64,000 nt of DNA from Achromobacter denitrificans NBRC 15125 (GCF_001571365.1 NZ_BCTQ01000025.1:32564-96563), one strand, 5' to 3'. Numbered from the stretch's first letter, positions 35,538 through 46,124 are shown. Program-made: numbers and translations. The notes: generated from the sequence alone by a model not told the origin.

Positions 35538-36635
35538 ATGGGAATGGTGGATTTCATAGACATCGGCAAGCGCTACGGGAACACCACCGCGCTTGAATTG
35601 ATCAACCTGAGCGTCGAGCGCGGGGAGTTCCTGACATTGCTCGGCCCCAGCGGCTCGGGCAAGACCACACTGCTCAACCTGATCGCCGGCCTGATCAAGC
35701 CGACCACGGGCAAACTGCTGATCGACGGCAAGGACACGGCCAACCTCTCTCCGGGCGAGCGGGGGCTGGGCATGGTTTTTCAGAACTATGCGCTGATGCC
35801 GCACATGACCGTTTTCGAGAACATCGCCTTCCCGCTGCGCGTGCGCCGCGTGGCCGAGAAAGACATCAAGCGGCGCGTGCGCGAAGTGCTCGACCTGGTG
35901 CGCCTGTCCAACGTCGAGCAGCGCAAGCCCAAGGAGCTGTCGGGCGGCCAGCAGCAGCGCGTCTCGCTGGCGCGCTGCATCGTCTATTGCCCTTCCCTCA
36001 TTCTGATGGACGAGCCGCTGGGCGCGCTGGACAAGAAGCTGCGAGAACAGATGCAATTCGAGATCAAGCAGCTGCACGCCGATCTCGGCATCACGATGGT
36101 GAACGTGACGCACGACCAGGAAGAAGCGCTGACGCTTTCCGACCGCATCGTCCTGATGAACAACGGCGCGATCGAACAGATCGGCACGCCGTCCGAGCTG
36201 TATTTCTCGCCCCGGACCGTGTTTGCCGCGGATTTCATCGGGCAGGGCAATTTCTTCGACGCCAGAATGATCTCCGCCGCCGACGACCATTTCGAGGTCG
36301 AGACCGCGGGCTTGCGCCTGCGATGCGCGGGCGCGCGGCGCCCGGGCAAGGCCGGCGACGCCTTGACGGTATTGGTTCGCCCCGAGAACTTCGTGCTGCG
36401 CGCGGCCGATGCCGCGCGCGTCGCGCCGGCCGAGAACTGCCTGCGCGCCGATGTCGTGGATCACCTGATCCTGGGCGGCACGGTCAAGCACCGTGTGCGG
36501 CTGGCCGGCAGCAAGGAGATCACCGTGCAGCAATCCAACCATCCGGGCACGCGTTTGTACGGCAAGGGGGAGTCCGTGCAGGTGTGCTTCCTGCCGGAAA
36601 GCGCCATCGCGCTGCAACCGTCCGATAAAGGCTGA
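35538..36635 (+). CDS. Pot-type ABC ATPase (PotA-like)
   Basis: A 365-residue ATPase with Walker A GPSGSGKTT, signature LSGGQQQRVSLARC, Walker B LILMDEPLGALD and the switch His in VNVTHDQEEAL. A TOBE-type domain (about 280-360) closes it, as in PotA/FbpC. The first ATG (MGMVDF) is used; MVDF two codons later is an alternative. It would power the PotB/PotC-like channel. It lies 4 bp after the flavoprotein stop. Confidence 0.93.
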   Translation: MGMVDFIDIGKRYGNTTALELINLSVERGEFLTLLGPSGSGKTTLLNLIAGLIKPTTGKLLIDGKDTANLSPGERGLGMVFQNYALMPHMTVFENIAFPLRVRRVAEKDIKRRVREVLDLVRLSNVEQRKPKELSGGQQQRVSLARCIVYCPSLILMDEPLGALDKKLREQMQFEIKQLHADLGITMVNVTHDQEEALTLSDRIVLMNNGAIEQIGTPSELYFSPRTVFAADFIGQGNFFDARMISAADDHFEVETAGLRLRCAGARRPGKAGDALTVLVRPENFVLRAADAARVAPAENCLRADVVDHLILGGTVKHRVRLAGSKEITVQQSNHPGTRLYGKGESVQVCFLPESAIALQPSDKG

Positions 36636-36641
36636 ATCATC

Positions 36642-37496
36642 ATGATCATCGATTTTGCGAGTCGTCCGCCCCTGGCGGAGTTCATGATCAATACGCCGCA
36701 CATGAGCAACTATCGGCGCGTGTACGCCAAGAGCGAAAGCCTGGTGTCGAAGGCGTCTGGACCGGAAGCGCTGGCCGATTACCTTGCGCTGTACGACCGC
36801 CTGAATGCCAGGCACGTGGTGCTGAAGGCGCGCGATGCGCAGACCACGATGGGGTTCAAGGTGCCGAACGAGGCGATCGCGGATTTCTGCGATAAGTTCG
36901 GCCCGCGATTCATTGGGTTCGCCGCGGTGGACCCGCATCGGGGCGCGGACGCGCTGGATGAGTTAAATCACGCCATCCGCGACCTCGGCTTGCGCGGGCT
37001 CAACGTCCAGGGATTCGAGCATCGGTTGGCCATCAACGATCCCAAGCTGATGGCGCTCTATGAACGGTGCGCCGAACTCGACATTCCGGTGAACATCCAC
37101 TGCGGCATGAATTTTTCACTGTCCAGCAAGGCCATCTACGGCCATCCGTTGGCGCTGGACGATGTCCTGACCGCATTCCCGACCCTGCGCGTGTGCGCGT
37201 CGCCGCCCGGCTGGCCCTGGATCTCCGAGCTCATCGCCATGGCTTGGCGCCACCCCAACCTGTGGATCGGGCTGAGCGCCGTGCGGCCGAAACTGGCCGG
37301 CATTCCGGGCTCGGGCTACGAGCCGCTATTGCGGTATGGCGCCGGCCTGCTCAAACAGCGCGTTCTGTTCGGGTCGGGCTATCCGATGATTCCGGTGGAC
37401 CGTTCGATCGCCGAAATCGAGGAACTGGGGTTGACGGACGACGTGCGCCGGGCGTGGCTGTACGACAATGCAGCCGCGTATCTGCGGCTGCACTGA
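36642..37496 (+). CDS. Amidohydrolase-fold protein with lost metal ligands
   Basis: A 284-residue amidohydrolase-2-type TIM barrel. The overall pattern is intact (NIHCGMNF with His153; WPWISELIAMAWRHPNLWIG; the closing YDNAAAYLRL). However, the N-terminal D-x-H-x-H reads DFASR (4-8), the strand-6 His is replaced in CASPPGWPW (185-193), and the conserved Asp of the G-S/T-D-Y-P motif is Gly246 in FGSGYP. At least three metal or catalytic ligands are therefore absent. It may be a binding or structural protein, or use different chemistry. It is the last gene of the Pot-type operon and ends 11 bp from the converging TonB receptor stop. Confidence 0.88.
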   Translation: MIIDFASRPPLAEFMINTPHMSNYRRVYAKSESLVSKASGPEALADYLALYDRLNARHVVLKARDAQTTMGFKVPNEAIADFCDKFGPRFIGFAAVDPHRGADALDELNHAIRDLGLRGLNVQGFEHRLAINDPKLMALYERCAELDIPVNIHCGMNFSLSSKAIYGHPLALDDVLTAFPTLRVCASPPGWPWISELIAMAWRHPNLWIGLSAVRPKLAGIPGSGYEPLLRYGAGLLKQRVLFGSGYPMIPVDRSIAEIEELGLTDDVRRAWLYDNAAAYLRLH

Positions 37497-37507
37497 ACGC
37501 GCAATCG

Positions 37508-39724
37508 TCAGAAGTCCATGCTCGCGGTCAGCGAGAAAGTGCGCGGGCCGCCCAATACCAGGTAGCCGTTGCCGGGATACCCGCCCACCGAGGACCAGTA
37601 GTTGCGGTTGGCGATGTTGTCCACGCGCGCCCGCAGGGTCACGACGTGGCCGTCCACGTCCATCATGTAGCGCAGGCCGGCGTCGAAGCGGGTCCAGCCG
37701 GGCACCTTCAGAGTGTTGGCGTCGTCCGCGTAGGAGGAGCCGGTGTAGACCACCCTGCCGTCCACGGCCAGGCCGGGCACGCCGGGGATGTCCCATTCCA
37801 CGCCGAGGTTGGCCTGGAAGCGCGGCACGCCGATCACGCGGTTGCCGTTGATGGCGGGGTCGCCGGTGGAGCGCTGCTCGGCATCCAGCCAGGTCAGCCC
37901 GCCCAGCAGCCGCACGCTCTTCACGGGTTCGCCGTACATCGTGAATTCGGCGCCCTGGTGGCGGTCCTTGCCGGAGGTGGTCAGCTCGTTGGCGGCGTTG
38001 TACATGGCGCGCGGCTTGTCGGTGGAGAACAGCGCAAGGCCCGCGCCCAGGCCGTCGGCCTCGTACTTGGCGCCGATTTCCTTTTGCTTGGAGACGAAGG
38101 GCTGCAGGCTCTGGCCGGCATTGGGCACCGGCCTGCCGCCGGCGTTGGCCGGCGCGGTCGGGCCGGCGACCAGCGCCTCGATGTAGTTCGCGTACAGCGA
38201 CACGCTCGGCGCGACCTTGACCACGAGACCGGCCGCGGGCGAATTGTGGCTGGCGTCGTAGGCGCCGTTTTCCTTGCCGGTGTTGTAGGCGTAGTCCCGC
38301 TGCGAGAGGCGCTGGTGGCGGATGCCCGCGGTCAGCAGCACCTTGTCGTCCAGGAAGGACATCGTATCGCCGATGGCATAGCTGCTCAGCCGCGTGCGGC
38401 CCTGCAGCGCCGGGTTGTCCAGGTCGTTGCCGCGCAGCGCGCCGGCGCTGAAGGCCGGCTTGTCGTAGGAAACCGGGTCGTAGATGTTGGTGGCGAAGGT
38501 GTTCTGCCAGTCCATCACGTAGGCATTTTTCTTCTTCAGGTCGAAGAAGGACGCCGACACCACGAAGTCGTGGCCCACCGGGCCGGTGCGCGCCTTGCCG
38601 CGCAGGCCCAGCTCGCCCGTGTTCACGCTGTCCTCGCGGGTGTTGTCGAAGCGGTAGAAGGTGCCGTCGCCGGTGCTGCCGTTGGTCAGCGTGACGTTGC
38701 CGAGCGAATTGGCCTCGTCGCTGCGGCGCATGCCGAAGGCCGCGTAGGCCGTCAGCTTGTCGCTGAAGTCGTGCTCGGCGCGCACGGTGCCGAACAGGTC
38801 GCGCTCGTTGGAATAGGACCACGGCTGCGCGTAGTTGGAGCTGGCGTCGGGCGCGTCGGGCACGGTGGTGACGCCGGCGCCCAGCGTCACGTTGGGACGC
38901 GCGCGCTTGAGCTTGTTTTCCTGCCAGCCGATGTCGGCGGACAGGCGCGTATCGGCCGAGCGCCAGTCCAGGCCCAGCGACACCAGGCTGGTGCGGGAGT
39001 GTTCGTCGTCGATGCCGGTGTCGCCGCTGCGCTGCGCGGCGTTCAACCGGATGCCGGTGCTCTCGCCCGGGCCGAAGCGGCGGGCGATGTCGGTGGACAG
39101 CTGGAACTGGCCGCCGCTGGATACCCCGGTGGTGACCCGGGTCAGCGGTTCGTTCGGCGCGCGCTTGGGCACGAGGTTGATCACCCCGCCGATGCCGCCG
39201 CCGCCGGGCGCCGCGCCGGTCAGGAAGGTCGAGGCGCCGCGCAGCACTTCCACGCGCTCGAACAGTTCGGTGGCGATGTACTGGCGCGGCAGCAGGCTGT
39301 AGAGGCCGTTGTAGGCCACGTCGTCCGAGCCCAGGATGAAGCCGCGGATGAAATACGATTCCTGGAAATTGCCGAAGCCGCGCGCCACGCGCACGCCCGC
39401 GTCGTTCTGCAGCACGTCGCCCACGCTGCGCGCCTGGCGGTCCTGGATCAGCTCATTGGTGTAGCTGGTGATGCTGAACGGCGTGTCCATGATGTCCTGG
39501 GTGCCGAACAGGCCGACGCGGCCGCCCGTGGCGACCTGCCCGCCCGCGAAGGGCTCGGCCAGCCCGCCGGCCGACGCGTCGGCGCTGGCCTCGACGGTGA
39601 TGGCGTCCATGGAAACGACCGAGCCCTGGCCGGAAGCGGGAGCCGGCGGCGCGACCGTCTGGGCGAGTGCGGGAATGCAATACGGAAACGCGGCCACCAT
39701 GCAGGCCAGGGTTTTGATTTTCAT
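37508..39724 (-). CDS. TonB-dependent siderophore receptor
   Basis: A 738-residue outer-membrane receptor. A Sec signal (MKIKTLACMVAAFPYCIPALAQ) is followed by a region with a possible TonB box (about MDAITVEA), a plug domain (TPFSITSYTNELIQDRQAR, RGFGNFQESYFIRGF) and a 22-strand barrel ending in Phe (LTASMDF). Plug motifs are of the ferric-siderophore type. A Fur-box-like site lies upstream. The start is set where the signal peptide begins; a longer frame reaches into the promoter. The siderophore is unknown and no synthesis gene is present. Confidence 0.94.
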   Translation of the reverse strand: MKIKTLACMVAAFPYCIPALAQTVAPPAPASGQGSVVSMDAITVEASADASAGGLAEPFAGGQVATGGRVGLFGTQDIMDTPFSITSYTNELIQDRQARSVGDVLQNDAGVRVARGFGNFQESYFIRGFILGSDDVAYNGLYSLLPRQYIATELFERVEVLRGASTFLTGAAPGGGGIGGVINLVPKRAPNEPLTRVTTGVSSGGQFQLSTDIARRFGPGESTGIRLNAAQRSGDTGIDDEHSRTSLVSLGLDWRSADTRLSADIGWQENKLKRARPNVTLGAGVTTVPDAPDASSNYAQPWSYSNERDLFGTVRAEHDFSDKLTAYAAFGMRRSDEANSLGNVTLTNGSTGDGTFYRFDNTREDSVNTGELGLRGKARTGPVGHDFVVSASFFDLKKKNAYVMDWQNTFATNIYDPVSYDKPAFSAGALRGNDLDNPALQGRTRLSSYAIGDTMSFLDDKVLLTAGIRHQRLSQRDYAYNTGKENGAYDASHNSPAAGLVVKVAPSVSLYANYIEALVAGPTAPANAGGRPVPNAGQSLQPFVSKQKEIGAKYEADGLGAGLALFSTDKPRAMYNAANELTTSGKDRHQGAEFTMYGEPVKSVRLLGGLTWLDAEQRSTGDPAINGNRVIGVPRFQANLGVEWDIPGVPGLAVDGRVVYTGSSYADDANTLKVPGWTRFDAGLRYMMDVDGHVVTLRARVDNIANRNYWSSVGGYPGNGYLVLGGPRTFSLTASMDF

Positions 39725-39875
39725 GTCGGGATGTCCGCCTGCGCGGATGAAGGTCGGAGAACTGCGGAATCCCGATGGGGCGGGTGCGCTGCTGGACGCA
39801 GCCGGCCCCGAAGGGATGCGGCTGGCTCCCGGCGCCATGGGGGCTTCAACTCATGCTGTCGATGATACAAAAAAA

Positions 39876-39896
39876 CAGAATCATTCTCATTATTTG
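39876..39896 (-). promoter_or_regulatory. Fur-box-like site of the TonB receptor
   Basis: On the minus strand, AATAATGAGAATGATTCTG resembles the Fur consensus GATAATGATAATCATTATC. It is 150 bp upstream of the receptor start and inside an AT-rich island. This is the normal iron-repression arrangement. Confidence 0.6.
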
Positions 39897-39941
39897 TCTT
39901 ATATGCTGAACATGTGAATGTTGCCGAGCGGCAACGGCCCC

Positions 39942-39971
39942 AAAAAAAACGCCCCCGTATATCGGGGGCGT
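39942..39971 (-). terminator. Rho-independent terminator of the M81/M20/Liv operon
   Basis: Stem ACGCCCCCG-TATAT-CGGGGGCGT (39949-39971). On the minus strand it is followed by a run of eight T (39942-39949). It lies 24 bp beyond the M81 gene stop. Confidence 0.88.
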
Positions 39972-39994
39972 CTCGCCTGGGCTGCCCGACCGCC

Positions 39995-41506
39995 CTAGCC
40001 TGCCGGCGCGCGGCCGGCGTCGTAGTCTTCGGCGGCCAGCGGTTCGAGCGGGAAATGCGGGCCGGCCCGCTTGCGGAAGTCGAACAGCGACCAGTCCGAA
40101 CTGGTCACCCCGGGGCTGTCGCATTCCACCAGCGCCGAGGAAATCGGCACGAACACGGGCCGGCAATACATGCGCGACTTGACCAGGATGTAGCGCGCCT
40201 CGGTCGGCTCCACGCCCAGGCTGCGGAAAACCCCCAGGTCCCAGGGTTCGTGGGTACGCTCGGTGAGAACCAGCCGCGCCGCGCCGATATCGAGCACGGC
40301 GCTGCGGCCCATGCTGACGAGCTGGCCGGTGTAGGTGGGCCCGGTGATGACGTATTCGCCGTTGGTCAGCGCCCTCACGGTTCCGCGCAACGTGACCGGG
40401 CGCGCCGGCCGGCCGATGCTGTCGATGGCGCGCTTGTTGCCCACCGGCAGTTCCACTTCGGCGCCCAGGCCGGCGCGCGTCAGCGCGTCCACGGCCTCGG
40501 GATCGCAGTACAGCCCCGCCACGATGCCGTCCAGGCCCGCCTCCACGGCGGCCATCAGCACGTCCATGGTGTCGCAGGTTCCGCCGCTCATGCAGTTGTC
40601 GCCGTGGTCCAGCAGCAGCACGGGCTTGTCGGCGCCCTCGGCCAGCTCGCGGGCGCGCGCCAGCGACCCGGCCAGCGGCTCGCTCCGATAGAGGAAGCCC
40701 TCGCGGCTGGCCCAGATCGCCTCGGCCATGCCGGTGGCGATGCGCTCGGCCGCCTCCTGGCTGCCGTCGGCCACCACCACCACGCTGAGGCAGGGATGGG
40801 GAATGTCGGCAAGCCCGAAGCCCGCCAGCACGGACACGCCCAGCGCGCCGGCCGCCTCGGCCCGCTTCGCGGCCTCGACGGCGTCGCGCATGGCGCCCTC
40901 GCCGGTATTGCTGCGCAGCGTATGCGACACCAGCGGCAGGCGGCGCCAGGCGATGAACGGCGCGATGCGGCCGTCGATGCTGTCGAACAGCAGCCGGCCC
41001 GCGTGCTCGCCGGTTTCGTACATGTCGATGTGCGGATAGGTCTTGAAGCTGATGACGACGTCGGCGTTGGCAATCATCTTGGGCGTGACGTTGCCGTGCA
41101 GGTCCAGCGCCACCCCGATGGGCACGCCCGGCGCGGCGCGGCGCACGCGCTCCAGCAGGTCCCCTTCCCCGTCGTCGGTGCTCTCCACCGCCATCGCGCC
41201 GTGCAGGTCCAGCAGGATGGCGTCGCAGCCCGGCGCCGCGGCGACGATGCGCTCGCAGATGGCGTCGTAGGCGTCGGCGTCCACCCGGCCGCTGGGATAG
41301 GCGGTGGCGGACACCGGCGTGACCAGCTCCGCGCCGCGCGCCTCGGCCAGGTCAATGAAGGCCGACATCGCGGTGCGCTTGCCGTGGTTCTCGGCGTAAG
41401 CGTCGGCGTCGTAGGTCGGGCCGTCCAGGCCGAAGGCCGACAGCGGCGTGGGCACCGGCGAGAAGGTGTTGGTCTCGTGGTTCATGCGGGCGATGAGCAC
41501 TTTCAT
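39995..41506 (-). CDS. M81-family (MlrC-like) metallopeptidase/hydrolase
   Basis: A 503-residue protein of the M81/DUF1485 family, named for MlrC, which cleaves linear microcystin products. It begins MKVLIARMNHETNTFSPVPT and contains LDLHGAMA and ALDLHGNVTPKM, with the putative zinc ligands D-x-H-G, and a C-terminal MlrC_C half. Most bacterial members near ABC transporters act on small amides or peptides. The ATG overlaps the M20 gene stop (ATGA), so both are made together. Confidence 0.9.
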   Translation of the reverse strand: MKVLIARMNHETNTFSPVPTPLSAFGLDGPTYDADAYAENHGKRTAMSAFIDLAEARGAELVTPVSATAYPSGRVDADAYDAICERIVAAAPGCDAILLDLHGAMAVESTDDGEGDLLERVRRAAPGVPIGVALDLHGNVTPKMIANADVVISFKTYPHIDMYETGEHAGRLLFDSIDGRIAPFIAWRRLPLVSHTLRSNTGEGAMRDAVEAAKRAEAAGALGVSVLAGFGLADIPHPCLSVVVVADGSQEAAERIATGMAEAIWASREGFLYRSEPLAGSLARARELAEGADKPVLLLDHGDNCMSGGTCDTMDVLMAAVEAGLDGIVAGLYCDPEAVDALTRAGLGAEVELPVGNKRAIDSIGRPARPVTLRGTVRALTNGEYVITGPTYTGQLVSMGRSAVLDIGAARLVLTERTHEPWDLGVFRSLGVEPTEARYILVKSRMYCRPVFVPISSALVECDSPGVTSSDWSLFDFRKRAGPHFPLEPLAAEDYDAGRAPAG

Positions 41507-42786
41507 GCCTGGGCTCCTTCAGGGAACTGGATCCGGCCGCAGCAGCGCAGCATGGCGTGCAGCAGCACGTTGCAGCCGGCCTCCAGGTGCTCGGGCCGCG
41601 CGTCCTCGATTTCGTTGTGGCTGATGCCATCCTTGCACGGCACGAAGATCATGGCCGTGGGCGCCACCCGGGCCATGTACACCGCGTCATGGCCCGCGCC
41701 GCTGATCACGTCCAGCGATTCCAGGCCCAGCGTGCGGGCGCCGTCGCGGATCGCCTGCACCAGCCGGGGCTCGAACGGCTGCGGCGGGAAGTACACGACT
41801 TCCTTGCGCTCGACCTCGAAGCGGCCGGGCTGGGCGAGTTCGCCGCAGGCCTGCTCCAGGGCGGCGGCCATGCTGTCCAGGGTGGCGTCGTCGGCCGCGC
41901 GCAGGTCCACCGTGAGCGCCACCCGCCCCGGGATCACGTTGCGCGAATTCGGGAAGCCGTCGATGCAGCCCACCGTCGCGCGGCCGTGCGGCGCGTGGTC
42001 CTGCGCGATGCGGTTGACCTCCAGCACCAGGCGCGACGCCGCCACCAGGGCGTCGCGGCGCAGTTCCATCGGGGTCGGCCCGGCGTGGGCCTCCTGGCCG
42101 GTGACCGCGACGTCGTACCAGCGCTGGCCGAGCGCGCCCTGCACCGCGCCGATGGTGATGCCGCGCGCCTCCAGGATGGGGCCCTGCTCGATGTGCGCCT
42201 CGAAATAGGCGCCCGCCGCGCGCGGCCTCGCCGGCTCGGGGCCGGCATAGCCGATGGCGCGCAGCGCCTCGTCCACGCTGATGCCGTCGCGGTCCCGCGC
42301 GGCCAGGGCGTGATCCAGCGTGAAGGCCCCCGCGTACACCCCCGAGCCCATCATCACGGGCACGAAGCGCGACCCTTCCTCGTTGGTCCACACCACCACT
42401 TCCAGCGGCGCCTCGGTCACGATGCCGCGCTGCTGCAGCGTGCGCAGGACTTCGATGCCGGCGAGCACGCCGTAGTTGCCGTCGAACTTGCCGCCGGTGG
42501 GCTGGGTGTCGATGTGGCTGCCCGTCATGACGGCGGGCAGGTCGTCGCGCAGGCCCGGCCGGCGCATGAAGATGTTGCCGATCTCGTCCACGCGCACGCT
42601 GCAGCCCAGCTCCCGGGCCCAGCCGCAGACCAGGTCGCGCCCCTGGCGGTCCAGGTCGGTCAGCGCGAGGCGGCACACGCCGCCCTTGTCGGTGGCGCCG
42701 ATGCGCGCCAGTTCCATGAGCGACTCCCAAAGGCGCGCCCCGTCGATGCGGATGCCGCTGACGGCTTCCAATGCGTTCATTTCCAT
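41503..42786 (-). CDS. M20-family Zn-dependent hydrolase (N-carbamoyl-amino-acid hydrolase/ureidopropionase-like)
   Basis: A 427-residue M20 enzyme of the allantoate amidohydrolase/N-carbamoylase branch. Metal and catalytic motifs are TGSHIDTQPTGGKFDGNYG, VVWTNEEGSRF, HIEQGPILE and HAGPTPM, followed near the C terminus by GAGHDAVYMA. I chose the ATG preceded by AAGGAA (MEMNALE); MNALE two codons later is possible. It lies 17 bp after the LivF-like gene and overlaps the M81 gene. A C-N bond of an imported ureido or amide compound is the likely target. Confidence 0.9.
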   Translation of the reverse strand: MEMNALEAVSGIRIDGARLWESLMELARIGATDKGGVCRLALTDLDRQGRDLVCGWARELGCSVRVDEIGNIFMRRPGLRDDLPAVMTGSHIDTQPTGGKFDGNYGVLAGIEVLRTLQQRGIVTEAPLEVVVWTNEEGSRFVPVMMGSGVYAGAFTLDHALAARDRDGISVDEALRAIGYAGPEPARPRAAGAYFEAHIEQGPILEARGITIGAVQGALGQRWYDVAVTGQEAHAGPTPMELRRDALVAASRLVLEVNRIAQDHAPHGRATVGCIDGFPNSRNVIPGRVALTVDLRAADDATLDSMAAALEQACGELAQPGRFEVERKEVVYFPPQPFEPRLVQAIRDGARTLGLESLDVISGAGHDAVYMARVAPTAMIFVPCKDGISHNEIEDARPEHLEAGCNVLLHAMLRCCGRIQFPEGAQA

Positions 42787-42803
42787 GTGGTTTCCTTGCG
42801 GTC

Positions 42804-43498
42804 TCAGACGCCTACGCCCAGATAGCGGTCCTTTACGTTCTCGTCCGCCATGAAGTCGGCGTTGCTGCCTTCGTAGACGATGGTTCCCTGCTCGATGATG
42901 AAATGGTGATCGGCCAGCTGCGTGCAGACTTCGAGGTTTTGCTCGACCAGCAGGATGGTGACGCCGGCCCGCTTGATGGACTGGATCTGCGCCACGATCT
43001 CCTCGACGATCACGGGGGCCAGGCCTTCCACCGGCTCGTCCAGCATCAGCACGCGCGGATGGTTCATGAGCGCCCGCCCGATGGCCAGCATCTGCTGCTC
43101 GCCGCCGGACAACTGGCCGCCGCCATTGCGGCGCCGCTCCTTCAGGCGCGGGAAGATGCGGTAGATGTCCTCCAGTTGCCAGGGCGAATCGCGGCGCATG
43201 CCCAGCTTCAGGTTTTCCTCCACCGTGAGCAGCTTGAAGATGCCGCGATGCTCGGGCACCAGGCACACGCCCATGGCGGCGATCTTATGGGCAGGCTGCC
43301 CGGCGATGTCGCGGCCGCCGAAGCGCACCGCCCCGGCCTTGGGCGCGATCACGCCGGCGATGGTCTTCAAGGTGGTGGACTTGCCGGCGCCGTTGCGCCC
43401 GAGCAGCGTGACCACCGTGCCCTGCGGCAGCGTCATCGACACGCCTTGCAGGATATGGCTCTTGCCGTAATAACTGTGTACGGCGTCGACGTGCAGGA

Positions 43499-43502
<4 letters not shown>
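42804..43502 (-). CDS. Liv-type ABC ATPase (LivF-like), second system
   Basis: A 232-residue ATPase. Walker A GRNGAGKST, signature LSGGEQQ and Walker B VLMLDEPVEGLAP are all canonical. It overlaps the LivG-like gene by 4 bp (ATGA) and is the last transporter gene before the two hydrolases. Confidence 0.93.
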
Positions 43503-44274
<772 letters not shown>

Positions 44275-44278
<4 letters not shown>

Positions 44279-45270
44279 GCGCTCTTCTCCTTGGCGGGGG
44301 ATTCCGCTCCGCCTTCGGACCGGCGCCGCAGCGCCAGCCAGATACGTTCTCCCAGGCCCCACAGCCCCTTCTGCATGAACAGGCTGACGGCGATCAGCAG
44401 GAAGCCCAGCAGCATCAGCCAGCGCGGCCAGAGCGTGGACAGCCAGTCGGCGAACAGGACGTAGAACGCCGCGCCCAGCACGGAGGCGAACAGGTTTCCG
44501 GTGCCGCCGATGACCGTCATCACCAGGATCATCTCGCTGCTGTGGTATTCGATGCTGGACAGCGGCGCGATGCCGGTCATCATGGCCAGGAAGGCGCCCG
44601 CCAGCGCCGTGACGGCGCCGGAAATGGCGAAGGCCGCCAGCTTGAACATCCGCACGTTGTAGCCGACCGCCGTGGCGCGCGCCTCGTTGTCGCGGATGGC
44701 GAGCAAGGTGCGGCCGAAGACCGAATTGGTCACGCGCAGCAGCAGCCAGAAAATGCCCAGGAAGCATGCGGCCACGAAGGCATAGAAGCGCCAGGGCGTG
44801 TCCAGCGGCAGCAGCTCCATCCCGGCCACCGAGAGCGGCGGACGCGGCACGTCCAGCAGGCCGTTGTCGCCCCCGGTGAGGTCCGGCAGGCTGTAGGCCA
44901 GGAAATAGAACATCTGCGCGAAGGCCAGCGTCAGCATGACGAAGTACGTGCCGCGCTGGCGGATGGCGAACCAGCCCACCAGCGTCGCCGCCAGCGCGCC
45001 CACCCCCATCGCGGCCAGCAGCGCGAGCGGCAGCGGAATGCCGGTGCGCGTGAGCAGCAGGCCGACGGCATAGCTGCCCAGGCCGAAGAAAATGCCCTGC
45101 CCGAACGACAGCAGGCCGGTGAAGCCCAGCAGCAGGTTGCAGCCCAGCACCGCCAGGGCGTAGATCAGCACTTCCGAGGCCAGGGAGCCCGACTGCATGC
45201 ACAGCGGCAGCAGCAGCACCACCGCCAGCGCGAGCAGCAATTGAGCATGCGATTTCAAGCGCGTCATCAT
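44275..45270 (-). CDS. Liv-type ABC permease (LivM-like), second system
   Basis: A 331-residue permease with about nine spans, the family segment GCNLLLGFTGLLSFGQG and the ATPase-contact loop AIRDNEARATAVGYNVR. The double ATG (MMTRL) gives the ATGA overlap with the LivH-like stop. It ends in a charged cytosolic tail. Confidence 0.92.
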
Positions 45271-46124
45271 CCTCTCCCCATCAGGCCGTGGGGACGCAGC
45301 AGCAGCACCGCAGCCATCGCCACATAAATCATCAGCCGCGCGCCTTCCGGCCACAGCGTGCTCATCACGCTCTGCACCACGCCGATCAGCAGACCGCCGA
45401 CCAGCGCGCCGAAGAAGCTGCCCATGCCGCCCACCACCACGATGACGAAGGCAATGCCCAGGGCCTCGACGCCCATGAAGGGCTCGACTCCGCGTATCGG
45501 CGCGGCCAGCACCCCGGCCAGCGCCGCGGTGGCCGCGCCCAGCGCGAACACCAGGCTGAACATGCGGAACACGTTGATGCCCAGCATGGACACCATCTCG
45601 GTGGATTCGCTGCCGGCGCGCACCGCGCTGCCCAGCCGCGTGCCTTCGAGAACGTACCAGAGCAGGAGCGAGAACACGGCCGTGAAACCGATCACGAACA
45701 GGCGGTACTTGGGATAGATGAAACTGCCCCACATGACCACGCCCTGCAGCGACGCGGGCGCGGCCACGTTGTCGCCGATCGGGCCCCAGATCACGATGAC
45801 CAGTTCCTGGAGCACCAGGGCCAGCCCCACGGTGATCAGGATGTGGAACTCGTGCGCCTGCGCGTAGACGTGGCGCAGCACCAGTTTTTCGGCCGCCCAG
45901 GCGCAGGCGCCCACCAGCAGCGGCACGATGGCCAGGGCCAGCCAGAAGTCCAGGCCCCACTGGATGGCCTGGAAGCAGAAATACGCGCCCAGCAGATAGA
46001 ACGCGCCGTGGGCGAAGTTCACGAAGCGCAACAGACCGAAGACGATGGACAGGCCGACTGCCAGCAGGAAGTACAGCATGCCCACCCCGATGCCATTGAT
46101 GACCTGGAGCAGATAGACGTTCAT
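45267..46124 (-). CDS. Liv-type ABC permease (LivH-like), second system
   Basis: A 285-residue permease with about eight spans, starting MNVYLLQVINGIGVGMLYF. The contact loop AVRAGSESTEMVSMLGINV matches LivH proteins. It is separated by 89 bp with a strong hairpin from the binding-protein gene that precedes it in the operon. Confidence 0.92.
   Translation of the reverse strand: MNVYLLQVINGIGVGMLYFLLAVGLSIVFGLLRFVNFAHGAFYLLGAYFCFQAIQWGLDFWLALAIVPLLVGACAWAAEKLVLRHVYAQAHEFHILITVGLALVLQELVIVIWGPIGDNVAAPASLQGVVMWGSFIYPKYRLFVIGFTAVFSLLLWYVLEGTRLGSAVRAGSESTEMVSMLGINVFRMFSLVFALGAATAALAGVLAAPIRGVEPFMGVEALGIAFVIVVVGGMGSFFGALVGGLLIGVVQSVMSTLWPEGARLMIYVAMAAVLLLRPHGLMGRG

Noticed and set aside
37067..39865. 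A 932-codon plus-strand frame antisense to the TonB receptor
   Set aside because: The receptor on the other strand has signal, plug and barrel motifs; this frame has none.
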